From NCBI GenBank assembly GCA_021204515.1, contig JAJPZH010000286.1:1-43742 (forward strand): a DNA stretch of 43,742 nt, written 5' to 3'. Under the pieces are notes generated by a model, which was not told where the DNA came from, did no database searches, and saw only the letters and a list, made by a program, of their open reading frames with translations. This document shows positions 8,643 to 17,400 of this stretch, one piece after another (position 1 is the first letter of the stretch; the number at the start of each line of letters is the position of its first letter). The position numbers and the translations under genes are program-made. Origin of the DNA: Alistipes sp. (GTDB taxonomy: Bacteria; Bacteroidota; Bacteroidia; Bacteroidales; Rikenellaceae).

Positions 8643-10166
8643 ATGAAATGGATAAAACATATTACGACCCCGATGCTGGCGGCAGCGCTCCTCTGCGGGA
8701 TTCAGAGTTGCAACGACGACGATGAAAACCGGCTCTCGGAGGCCGTACTGGCGAGCGCCAGCACGCTGAGTTTCGAGGCGACCGGAAATTCGGAGCGGCT
8801 CATCACGGTTTATGCCGATGCCGACTGGACGGCGGCGGAGGTTCCCGAGTGGGTGACGGTCAGTCCGATGTCGGGCACTTGTACGACCGACGTGACGATT
8901 TCCGTACAGGATAATATGCGCGAAGGCGCAGAAGACCGTCCCCGCAAAGCGAATATCGTCTTCAAAGGCCGCACTTTAGCCAGCGAAGCCAAAGTGCTCG
9001 TTTCCCAAAATGGAAACAAATACCGCGACGTGAAAGACTATACGCCCGGCGATATCGCGGCGTTGGCCAACGACGAACCCGTACGTATCCCCGATGCCAT
9101 CGTCGTGGCCGTTACGACCCAAGGTTTTATTGTAGCCGACGAACAGCAGAGCAGCAATGTTTATGTTCTGAACAGTACTGCGGTGAACGTCGGGGACAAA
9201 GTCACGCTGCTTGGCATTAAGTCGACAGATACGCAGTCGTTCGCTATTGTAGAGAGCGATCAGGTACAGGTCATTTCGACCGGCGGAACGATTATCTATC
9301 CCGATCCGGAGGATATCACCGACAAAGTGGACGATTTTTCTTCCGACACGCGGAAATACATTTCGGTAACGGGAGCATTGAACGGCAGCAACATCACCGT
9401 CGAAGGCTCGCAGTACTCCGTGAACGTCGTCGATGCACCCGAAAGTCTGGGCCTTGCGGCACTGAACGGACACAAAGTGACCGTCAAGGGCTATTTTGCA
9501 GGAGTCGCGGCTCCTGTCGTCCGGATCATCGCCACCGAATTCCAAGACATGGGATTGCTGAAGACCATTTACTTCTCGGAAGATTTCGAGTGGCTCGACC
9601 CGTGGGCCGAAGCCGGAGATAACAATGGTAAACCGGCGGGCGACAGCGTCGGAGAAAATAACCTCGATGCATATTGTCCACAACTTCCAACGCCGAAAGT
9701 CGACGGAATCTCAGCTCTCGAGGCTCTCGAAACAAAGGGATACGAATTCCTGCGAGTCACGACCAGCACCGAAGGCGAATGCATTTATCTCCAACGCAAC
9801 TACATCAAGTTCGGGAAAACCTCATACCAAGCCGGTATCATTCTTCCGGCAATCGAGAATATCCCGTCCGAAGCCAAGCCCATCATGGCATTCGACTGGT
9901 GTCCGATGCGTCAAGGTTCCGGAGTGATCGATCCCGTCAACTTGATCGTCATCGTAACCAATGGAATCTCTGAAGTTGAATTCGAAGTTCCTGAATCGGG
10001 CTGGGAAGGGGGTCACAAACTCGAATGGATACATGCCGAGGTGGAACTTTCCGGAGTTACGATCACGAAGGATACCAAGATCACACTCCGCCAGACGCAG
10101 TGGCCCGCAGCTACAGCCAACCGCTGGTTCCTCGACAATATCGAAGTTTATTCGACCGACTTGTAA
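8643..10166 (+). CDS. BACON-domain surface lipoprotein with DUF5689-like and jelly-roll regions
   Basis: A 507-residue lipoprotein (lipobox IQSC, Cys23, followed by NDDDEN). Residues about 38-122 form a BACON domain (LSFEATGNSERLITVYADAD, then WTAAEVPEWVTVSPMSGTC). Residues about 130-290 contain an OB-like beta region around ITTQGFIVADEQQSSNVYVL and GDKVTLLGI, resembling DUF5689. The C-terminal part (about 300-507) looks like a beta-sandwich ending in RWFLDNIEVYSTDL. No catalytic motif is seen. Its place right after susD matches the SusE/SusF or surface glycan-binding protein position, so a ligand-binding role at the cell surface is inferred. A hairpin terminator follows 27 bases after the stop. 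Confidence 0.8.
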   Translation: MKWIKHITTPMLAAALLCGIQSCNDDDENRLSEAVLASASTLSFEATGNSERLITVYADADWTAAEVPEWVTVSPMSGTCTTDVTISVQDNMREGAEDRPRKANIVFKGRTLASEAKVLVSQNGNKYRDVKDYTPGDIAALANDEPVRIPDAIVVAVTTQGFIVADEQQSSNVYVLNSTAVNVGDKVTLLGIKSTDTQSFAIVESDQVQVISTGGTIIYPDPEDITDKVDDFSSDTRKYISVTGALNGSNITVEGSQYSVNVVDAPESLGLAALNGHKVTVKGYFAGVAAPVVRIIATEFQDMGLLKTIYFSEDFEWLDPWAEAGDNNGKPAGDSVGENNLDAYCPQLPTPKVDGISALEALETKGYEFLRVTTSTEGECIYLQRNYIKFGKTSYQAGIILPAIENIPSEAKPIMAFDWCPMRQGSGVIDPVNLIVIVTNGISEVEFEVPESGWEGGHKLEWIHAEVELSGVTITKDTKITLRQTQWPAATANRWFLDNIEVYSTDL

Positions 10167-10193
10167 TGCTCCATAAGAGCAACCAACTGCCCG

Positions 10194-10236
10194 AAGCGGC
10201 GGTCGCAGGCCTTATCGGTCTGCAACCGCCGCTTTT
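10194..10236 (+). terminator. terminator of the phosphoesterase-SusCD operon
   Basis: Positions 10194-10208 (AAGCGGCGGTCGCAG) pair with 10220-10234 with one wobble, followed by TT. It lies 27 bases after the last gene of the operon. Confidence 0.8.
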
Positions 10237-10260
10237 GATATATGATTGTAACTTAAATCC

Positions 10261-11112
10261 TTACCTGCGCCTTTTCTGTTTTCTCCGTCGCTGTATTCGG
10301 CGTTGTTGTTCTTCATAAGCCTGCATGTCGGCCAGATCCAATATTGTATCGACGATTCCCGAAATGGGATTTGCCGTATGACTCCGTTGTTCTCGTCGCT
10401 GTTCCGGATGTTGTTCTGCGACCTGCCGCATCCCTTTCGGCGCCGGATATAATTCGTTGAAAGCGTTCGCCGAGAACTCTTTCCCCAGCAGCGACCCGTT
10501 GGCTACGCTACCCGTGTTGTGGTCGATAAACGTTATGCCGTAAATTCTGCCTACCGGATTGATCCGGAAGATAGCATCTATATTGTCGGCCTTGAGCAGC
10601 CGCCGGAACTCGTCCCGTGTATTATGCGGCCTCATGGCATCCCGAACGCATTGCCGCAAGCGGTCGAGTGCACCTTCTTCTTTCAGTTGGCATTTCGATT
10701 TCTCGTAGTATTTCTGCAAAGCCCGATAACCTACGTCCCTGCCGATCTTACTCGACTTGAACGGCGTGCCGACACCATAACCGTCGTCGGTCATGGCGCC
10801 GTAGACGATGCCGGCATAACTTCGCCCGCTGACGGTTCCCGTCCGCTCCTCGATAGAAACGTTGAACCGCTCCAGCAGCGTGCGCAACTCCCCGTAGGAG
10901 GAGCATTTGTAATTGTGCAGGCACGAGCGCACGACGGACGATACCTGCTGCTTGACGTTCCCTGCGGGATAATTCACTTTCCGCAGGCCCTCCCTGCCGG
11001 TCTGTTCCTGCCTCTTGATACTCGGATGCAGATTATATTTCCGTTCTAAATCGCGTAATATCTCCATCGAACGTCTTGCCTCGAAATCATGCGGCAGTTT
11101 ACGTCCGTTCTC
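10261..11112 (-). pseudogene. C-terminal fragment of a MobB-type relaxase, fused to a transposase remnant
   Basis: On the minus strand, residues from NGRKLPHDFEARRSMEILRD onward resemble the C-terminal half of Bacteroidetes relaxase/mobilisation nucleases. Recognisable pieces are SSYGELRTLLERFNVSIEER, SYAGIVYGAMTDDG and RIYGITFIDHNTGSVANGS, ending in a basic RRRKQKRRR tail. Relaxases nick the transfer origin during conjugation. The N-terminal catalytic half, with its histidine cluster and tyrosine, is absent. In its place the same open frame (to 11190) begins with the IS3 transposase sequence VNGILKSEWIDEECFESFQ, the junction being near 11113-11118. The gene was therefore cut by IS insertion and/or deletion. 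It indicates that this region was once part of a mobilisable or conjugative element. Confidence 0.72.
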
Positions 11113-11115
11113 ATC

Positions 11116-11752
11116 GATACGCTCTTTTGCTGCCTGAAAACTTTCAAAACATTCCTCGTCGATCCATTCGCTTTTCAAAATACCGTTCACCCGTTCGGCA
11201 ACGGCATTCTCTGTCCGAGTGATGGATTAACCCTTGCCGTTTTTGCTGCGGAGTTTGGGCTATGGCCATCCTCAGTGCACGGAGCGCTCCGTCCCGTTCC
11301 AATGTCGTATTCAGATCATAGCCTACGATCCGTTTGGAATAGGCATCCGTTATCAGCGTCAGATATGCAAATCCCTCTTTCAAAGGAATGTATGTAATAT
11401 CTCCGACCCATAAACGATGCGGCCGCTCGAGGTCGAAACCTCGGATCAGATTCGGATATTTACGCATCCAATGCCGCGAACAGGTCGTAACGCTGTATTT
11501 CTTCCGACGTTTGACCAGAAGATTGTTTTCCGAAAGCAGCGTAAATAACCGATCCCGGCTGACCGGAAATCCGTCCTGTTACAGCAAATGCCACAGTTTA
11601 CGGCCGCCGAGCCGGGGCATCAGTTTCCGGTAGTAACCCACCCGCTCCAAAAGAAGGGTATCGGACAAGGCTCCTTCCCTATTACGCCGTAAATGTTTAT
11701 AATAGGCCTGACGGGTATAGCCGAACAACCCGCGCAGAAACGACAGGCTCAT
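11116..11752 (-). pseudogene. IS3-family transposase OrfB, broken
   Basis: It starts with ATG at 11752, overlapping the OrfA stop (ATGA). The N-terminal part reads MSLSFLRGLFGYTRQAYYKH, and an in-frame TAA follows after GRKLWHLL near 11580. Coding resumes through FDLERPHRLWVGDITYIPLK with the first catalytic Asp (GDITY) and reaches IHHSDR with the second Asp. About 20-25 residues expected between there and the third catalytic residue are missing near 11210, with a frame change to ENAVAERVNGILKSEW. The normal C-terminal RPHSSL region is replaced by relaxase sequence. Three independent lesions make it non-functional. The family is clear from the DDE motifs and the OrfA partner. Confidence 0.8.
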
Positions 11753-12141
11753 TGCTGTGTGTCTTTCTTTGAGACGTTGGACTGTCCGGCTGCGGATTTT
11801 TTTAGCAGGTCGATACCGTATTCTTCCTGAAGGATATCTCCCATGATCTCATAGCCTTCCAGACGCCGTCGGAGGGCTTTGTTCTCGGATAACAATTCAC
11901 TGGCTTCTTCACTCGTAATGCGGGACATGATCGGCAAAGGAGTAGGAGTACCTACAAAGCTACAACTATTTTTAGCTTTCCAGCGCTGACCTATCTTATG
12001 AATCGTAGCCATGGGAATACCATACTCTTCGGCCAGTTGGCGAGACGTCTTGACGCCGCTCAAATACTCCTGCAAAATCAAATTCCGCAACTGACGTGAT
12101 AAATAATGACGCGATAAGTCTGAATTCGTGTTTTTCTGCAT
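11749..12141 (-). CDS. IS3-family transposase OrfA (helix-turn-helix protein)
   Basis: A 130-residue OrfA from ATG 12141 (MQKNTNSDLSRHYL). It contains a helix-turn-helix (LSGVKTSRQLAEEYGIPMAT) that would bind the IS ends and a C-terminal leucine-rich coiled coil (ASELLSENKALRRRLEGYEI) used for OrfA/OrfAB multimerisation. A longer reading from 12240 would cross the terminal repeat and is unlikely to be the true start. It is intact, but its OrfB partner is broken, so it is probably an orphan. Confidence 0.75.
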   Translation of the reverse strand: MQKNTNSDLSRHYLSRQLRNLILQEYLSGVKTSRQLAEEYGIPMATIHKIGQRWKAKNSCSFVGTPTPLPIMSRITSEEASELLSENKALRRRLEGYEIMGDILQEEYGIDLLKKSAAGQSNVSKKDTQQ

Positions 12142-12166
12142 AGGGTTTACTATTTTTCTGTAAACC

Positions 12167-12200
12167 TTTTTCAGGACGGGACACCTTTCAGGACGGGACA
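12167..12200 (-). repeat. two tandem copies of the IS3 terminal sequence
   Basis: CTTTTTCAGGACGGGACA ends at 12183 and CCTTTCAGGACGGGACA follows directly at 12184-12200. Each is a near-identical copy of the IS end (TGTCCCGTCCTGAAA on the minus strand). The inner one adjoins OrfA. The outer one looks like a scar of a second, lost copy or a terminal duplication. Confidence 0.65.
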
Positions 12201-12310
12201 GGAACGCGAAGCGGACCGGGCTTAGATTCCCCGACGGCAACCGAAGAGGGAATTATACAATCTCTCTCTTTTTGTAAACAATAGTACTCCTTCTTCAAGA
12301 ATATTAAGGG

Positions 12311-12318
12311 TATCTTTG
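12311..12318 (+). promoter_or_regulatory. predicted -7 box for the sulfatase gene
   Basis: TATCTTTG at 12311-12318 matches TAnnTTTG exactly, 38 bases before the ATG at 12356. No good -33 TTTG is seen at the usual spacing, so the promoter may be activator-dependent, for example on the HTCS of this locus. Confidence 0.5.
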
Positions 12319-12355
12319 TTTTGGAAAACAACTTGAATCTTAAAGATACCGACCA

Positions 12356-14422
12356 ATGAAAACATTACCGAAACTCAACAGCGTCGGACTTGCAGTAGTG
12401 GCATTGTCCACAGGAGTCTATCATGCGCAGGCAAAACAACCGAATATCGTCGTGATCCTTGCCGATGACATGGGCTATTCTGACATCGGGTGTTACGGCG
12501 GTGAGATCGAAACCCCGAATATCGACCGCATGGCTCGTAACGGAATCCGTTACAAACAATTTTACAACTGCGCCCGCAGTTGCCCATCGCGGGCATCCCT
12601 GCTTACGGGACTCTATCCCCACCAGGCCGGTATGGGATGGATGGCGGCAGCGGATTTGCAGCTCCCCCCTTATCAGGGTTATCTCAACCGCAACTGCGTA
12701 ACGATTGCCGAGGTGTTGAAAAGCGCCGGTTACGAAACCTACATGAGCGGTAAATGGCATGTGAGCAGCGATCGCCAGAACGAGGGTAATGTCTGGGACA
12801 ACTGGCCCAACCAACGTGGTTTCGACGAATTTTATGGCATTGTAGACGGTGCAGCCAACTATTTCAAGACAATCGTCAACGTCAACAACGACCGTATGCC
12901 CTCGCCCGATGACGGGAGTTTCTATTTTACACACGCTATCTCCGATCATGCTGTGGATTTCATTGCCGAACATCCCTTTGCAGAAAAACCTCTTTTCCTT
13001 TACGTCGCCTATACGGCTCCGCATTGGCCGCTTCATGCATTGCAGCGGGATATAGACAAATATGTCGAACGGTATAAAGTCGGCTGGGATGTGCTGCGCC
13101 GCGAACGTTTCGAACGACAGAAGGCCATGGGGCTTTTCCCGTCGACAGCCGTTCTGTCGCCCCGAGATGAAAGGGTGCCGGCATGGGATTCTCTCTCTCC
13201 CGAGGAACAAAAGGAGTTCGTCATGCGTATGGCGATCTATGCAGCGCAGATTGACGCCATGGATCAGGGAATCGGACGAATCGTTACCGGCCTTGCAGAA
13301 CGCGGTGAGCTGGATAACACGCTGATTCTGTTTATGAGCGACAATGGAGCCTGCGCCGAATTCACAAGTCGCGGCAAGCGGATCGCTGTCGACGGCAAAG
13401 AGGATACCTACGAAAGCTACCGGATCAATTGGGCCAATCTCAGCAGCACGCCTTACCGTGAATATAAACACTATACGAATGAAGGCGGCATCGCCTCGCC
13501 GTTGGTCGTACATTATCCGAACGGGATCAACAAGGCTCTGAAAAATAAATTCGTGGACGAATACGGGCATTTCACCGATGTCATGGCTACCTGTGTAGAC
13601 CTATCGGGAGCTGCCTACCCGGAAATTTACAACGGTTACCAGATTACTCCGATGCAGGGGGTGAGCCTCGCACCCAATTTCCGGGGCGAACACACAAAGC
13701 GTACTGTGACTTATTGGGAGCATGAGGCTAACATCGGATTGAGGGACGGAAAATGGAAGATCGTAACCCGTACACACGAGGGAGAGGAATTCGATCCGCA
13801 TTCGGTAGAGTTATACGATATGGAAGCAGATCCTACGGAGATGAACAACCTAGCGGGCGACGATCCCGGACGTGTTGCCGAAATGTATGCCCGCTGGGAA
13901 GCATGGGCCCGGGAAACCGGGGTTTTCCCGCTCGATACGCGTATGTACGGAGTTCGACAACAGCAGTATCAGCGAGACCATATCAACGGGGAGTTCGACG
14001 AAAATTTCGGCGGCTGGAATGTGATTCGCAGTCCGAAGTCGGGCGTTGTATTCAGTATCAATACGGTAAATACTGTTTCGGGCGGCAAAACCGCACGTGT
14101 GGATATCGAAGGTATCGGCGGCAGGCCGTTGGACGCCCATCTGAAGTGGGTTTTCGTTACGGCGGCGGAAAACAACACGGCATCCGTATCATTCCAAGGG
14201 AGGTCATCGGCGCAAACCACTATTCTAGTGCGTCTAGAAGAGATCGGTAACAAAAACGGCCGAATATTTGAGAAACACGTTGTTCTTGGAAAAGGAATTT
14301 CCCAGCCTGTTTTCGACGGAATACCGCTGCCGGCCAAAGGACGGTATCAGCTGTTTTTACTGTTCGGCGGATCCGAAAAAAGCACCTGCTGGATTGACGA
14401 TGTCCGTCTGCGGGTGGACTGA
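12356..14422 (+). CDS. arylsulfatase (S1 type, Ser active site) with C-terminal CBM-like domain
   Basis: A 688-residue secreted sulfatase that should remove sulfate esters from a glycan. Signal peptide about 1-26. Catalytic domain about 28-535 with metal ligands in ILADDMGYSD and FMSDNGA, KWHV, and the active-site signature SCPSRASLLTG. The formylglycine position is Ser75 rather than Cys, so maturation needs an anSME-type radical SAM enzyme, not seen in the window. Residues about 545-688 add a beta-sandwich with FGGWNVIRSPKSG, TASVSFQGRSSAQ and CWIDDVRLRVD, which looks like a CBM4/9-type carbohydrate-binding module. It is on the opposite strand to the main catabolic operon and converges with the HTCS gene, sharing a terminator hairpin. 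It probably belongs to the same locus. Confidence 0.88.
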   Translation: MKTLPKLNSVGLAVVALSTGVYHAQAKQPNIVVILADDMGYSDIGCYGGEIETPNIDRMARNGIRYKQFYNCARSCPSRASLLTGLYPHQAGMGWMAAADLQLPPYQGYLNRNCVTIAEVLKSAGYETYMSGKWHVSSDRQNEGNVWDNWPNQRGFDEFYGIVDGAANYFKTIVNVNNDRMPSPDDGSFYFTHAISDHAVDFIAEHPFAEKPLFLYVAYTAPHWPLHALQRDIDKYVERYKVGWDVLRRERFERQKAMGLFPSTAVLSPRDERVPAWDSLSPEEQKEFVMRMAIYAAQIDAMDQGIGRIVTGLAERGELDNTLILFMSDNGACAEFTSRGKRIAVDGKEDTYESYRINWANLSSTPYREYKHYTNEGGIASPLVVHYPNGINKALKNKFVDEYGHFTDVMATCVDLSGAAYPEIYNGYQITPMQGVSLAPNFRGEHTKRTVTYWEHEANIGLRDGKWKIVTRTHEGEEFDPHSVELYDMEADPTEMNNLAGDDPGRVAEMYARWEAWARETGVFPLDTRMYGVRQQQYQRDHINGEFDENFGGWNVIRSPKSGVVFSINTVNTVSGGKTARVDIEGIGGRPLDAHLKWVFVTAAENNTASVSFQGRSSAQTTILVRLEEIGNKNGRIFEKHVVLGKGISQPVFDGIPLPAKGRYQLFLLFGGSEKSTCWIDDVRLRVD

Positions 14423-14442
14423 TCCAGAACTGCCGGGATGGA

Positions 14443-14473
14443 AAAGCGGGAAGTGTAGAACACCTCCCGCTTT
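14443..14473. terminator. shared terminator between sulfatase and HTCS genes
   Basis: Positions 14443-14455 (AAAGCGGGAAGTG) pair with 14461-14473 with one mismatch around a 5-base loop, with A and T tracts on the two sides. It lies between convergent genes and can serve both. Confidence 0.75.
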
Positions 14474-14477
14474 CGCG

Positions 14478-17400
14478 TTACTCCTGCTTCCGGACGCTCC
14501 GGAGGAACTCCGTGGGGGTTTGCCCGAACTGTTTCTTGAAACATTTGGAAAAATAGTTGGGGTCGGAGATTCCGACCGCAAATGACGTTTCGGAAACGTT
14601 CATCCCCGAAAGCAGTTTTTTGCGCGCCTCCTTCATCCGGATTGTACGGATGAACTCCGTAGCAGAAAGATCGGCAAGGTTTTTCAGTTTGATATGCAGA
14701 AAACTCCGGCTTATGGAAAGCGAATCAGTAATGTCCTTAATCGAGAACTTATCGTTATCCAAATTGCTCATGATCAGTTCAACGAGCCGCTCCATAAACT
14801 TTTCGTCGTGGGGATTTTTTGCCAAGCTCCGGACATCGGTCTGGGGATTGTGCTTGAAGCGCAACATATTGTTTTGTCGCGTGTTGAGCAGATTCCGCAC
14901 CTGCAATTCAAGACGAGTATTATTGAACGGCTTGGCAATATAGGCGTCCGCACCGGTTTCGAAACCCTCGATCTTGTCATTTTCCTGAGTCTTCGCCGTC
15001 AGCAATACAATAGGGATGTGGCTGGTCATCAAGTTCGATTTGAGCTGGCGTGTCATTTCGAAACCATCCATTTCCGGCATCATCACATCGCTGATGATCA
15101 GGTCCGGCAGCATTTGCATAGCCGTTTCATATCCCTCCTTGCCGTTCGAAGCCATTGAAATATCGAAATTTCGTTCGAAAATCTGCCGAACGAAATCCCG
15201 TAGTTCACGGTTGTCTTCGACGATCAAGATATGGAACCGCCTGCCCTCCTGTTCCTGAATTTCGATCCGGGCCTGCTGCAGGTATTCATTGTCTTCCTGA
15301 ATAAGTTTTTCCCGCAGTGCCGTTTCGGATTCAATCCGGATATTGCTGATCTGCTCTTGCGTGTAAGCCTCCCGACTGACATTGAGCCGGATGCGGAATA
15401 CACTTCCTTTCCCGACGGCGCTGCGTAACGTAATCGTACCATGATGCAGCAAAACAAGGCTTTTGGTAAGTGCGAGACCGATACCCGTTCCCGCCGTTTC
15501 CGATTTTGCCGAACTGTAATAGTTATTGAAAATTTTTTCTTGTTGTTCGGGAGGAATACCGACGCCGTTGTCTTTCACCGTAACAGTGAGTATATCCTGT
15601 CCGTCATCGTTTTTCAACAGCTCGGCCCTGACCCGGATCACTCCGCCCGGAGGAGTGAATTTGAAGGCATTGGAAAGTAGATTGTAGACAATACGTTCAA
15701 TATTGGAAACCGAGAACCATACGTCCTTATGTCTGTAATCGATATTCACAATGAAGTTGATACCATTGTCCGAGGCGAAGATGCGGAAAATATCGCAGAT
15801 GTTATCGATAAAGTTCAACACGTCGCCTTGTTGCACACAGACACGGGCATACCCCATCTCAATCTTACTGAGTAGCAATAGTTTATCTAACAAGCTACGC
15901 ATCCGCTGCGTGTTCTTCAGCACCACGCCGAGTTTTTCCCGCAACCGTTTGTCTGTGCTTTTCTCTTCGACGATCTTTTGCAGAGGACCGACGATCAGCG
16001 TCAGCGGAGTTTTCAGGTCGTGGGAAATGTTGGCGAAGAAGTGCATTTTTTGCAGACTCATCTCTTCGGCTTGCATCTTGGCCATTCGTTCGGTATTGAT
16101 CCGTTCGTTCATTTTTATCCGGGCGCGGATGATGGCGTAGGTCATACCGCCCCCCAGTAGAACGAGCAGAAAATAGACGGCATAGGCCCAACTGCTCAGA
16201 TAAAAAGGTGGCCTGATCTCGATATCGAGGTACCGAGCGCCCTCTTCATCCCATGTGCTGCCGTTATAGGAGGCTTTGATTCCCAACGTATATTTCCCGG
16301 GCCGGAGATTCGAGAAAAAAACCTGATGCTGATTCTCCACATCATGCCATTCGCTATCGGCTTCGGACATTTTAACAGCGTAGTGAATATTGGCTGCATG
16401 ACTGAAATTAACGGCCGTGTAGGTAAAACTGAATGAGGAGGCCTGCCGGTTGGTGAGCGTGACGGCAGAGCGGGATGAAACGGCGTTCCAGAGAGTTGCA
16501 TACTCCGGATTGGTCTGCGTCCGCTGTCCGTGGATGCGAAAATCGGTGATCTCGACATTAAGCGGGTCTCGGACCTCATAGAACGTGTGGGGGAAGAAAG
16601 AGATCATGCCGTTCGTCGTACCGAAAAACAACTCTCCGTTCGAGGCCATAAAAGCCGAATTGTAGTTGAAAGTATGGTCGGGAAGTCCGTCTGCAACAGT
16701 ATAGTTGATGAATTGCATGTTATCGGGATCGAAACAGCTCAAACCCGAACTGGTTCCCAACCACAGGTAGCCATAGTTGTCCTGCACGATGCTCTTTATC
16801 GAATTGGACGGCAATCCGTCCGCTGTCGTGTAGGTAACCGTTTCGCCGCTTTCATGGTCGAAGAACCTAAGTCCTCCGTTATTGGTTCCGGCCCACACGT
16901 TTCCAAGTTTGTCGACAAGCAGAGTTGTTACGAACATTTGGGAGGATGTCTGATTCGGAATCTCTTCAAGTTTATCGGTGTATTTGTCATAACGGAAAAT
17001 GCCGTTATTTCGAGTTCCTATCCACAATATACCGTTGTGGTCACAAGCCAAACAGTGAATGAAACGGGTGCTGATGAATTGTTTTCGGATATTTTCAATC
17101 CGGTTCCCACTGCCTTTCCGATTGACGAATAACCCGTCGGAGGTACCTATCCAAATATCGCCATCGCGGTCTTTCATAAAAGCGAAAATATCCGTAGCTT
17201 CGATTTCACCACGCTCACATTTCAAATAAACAGTCTGTTTTGTCCGTAAATCATACCGTGTAATTCCGCCGGAGAAACTACCGATCCACAAGTACCGATC
17301 ATCCTCTTTCAGCAGACAATGGACATTGTGATAGCTAACGGGAATAGCATCGGATCGATCGTCAAAATGCCGGAAATTTCGAGTGTGGCGATCAAAATAG

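Larger units (their letters stand above)
11116..12200 (-). mobile_element. remnant of an IS3-family insertion sequence, right end missing
   Basis: On the minus strand the order is a terminal repeat (TGTCCCGTCCTGAAAAAGG type, 12167-12183), OrfA and OrfB, the layout of an IS3-family element. OrfB has an internal stop and an internal deletion. Its C-terminus runs straight into a relaxase fragment near 11116, so the other terminal repeat is gone and the element cannot move by itself. Confidence 0.75.

Noticed and set aside
12365-13570. 401-codon open frame antisense to the sulfatase
   Set aside because: It mirrors the conserved sulfatase coding sequence and has no signal peptide or motif of its own.
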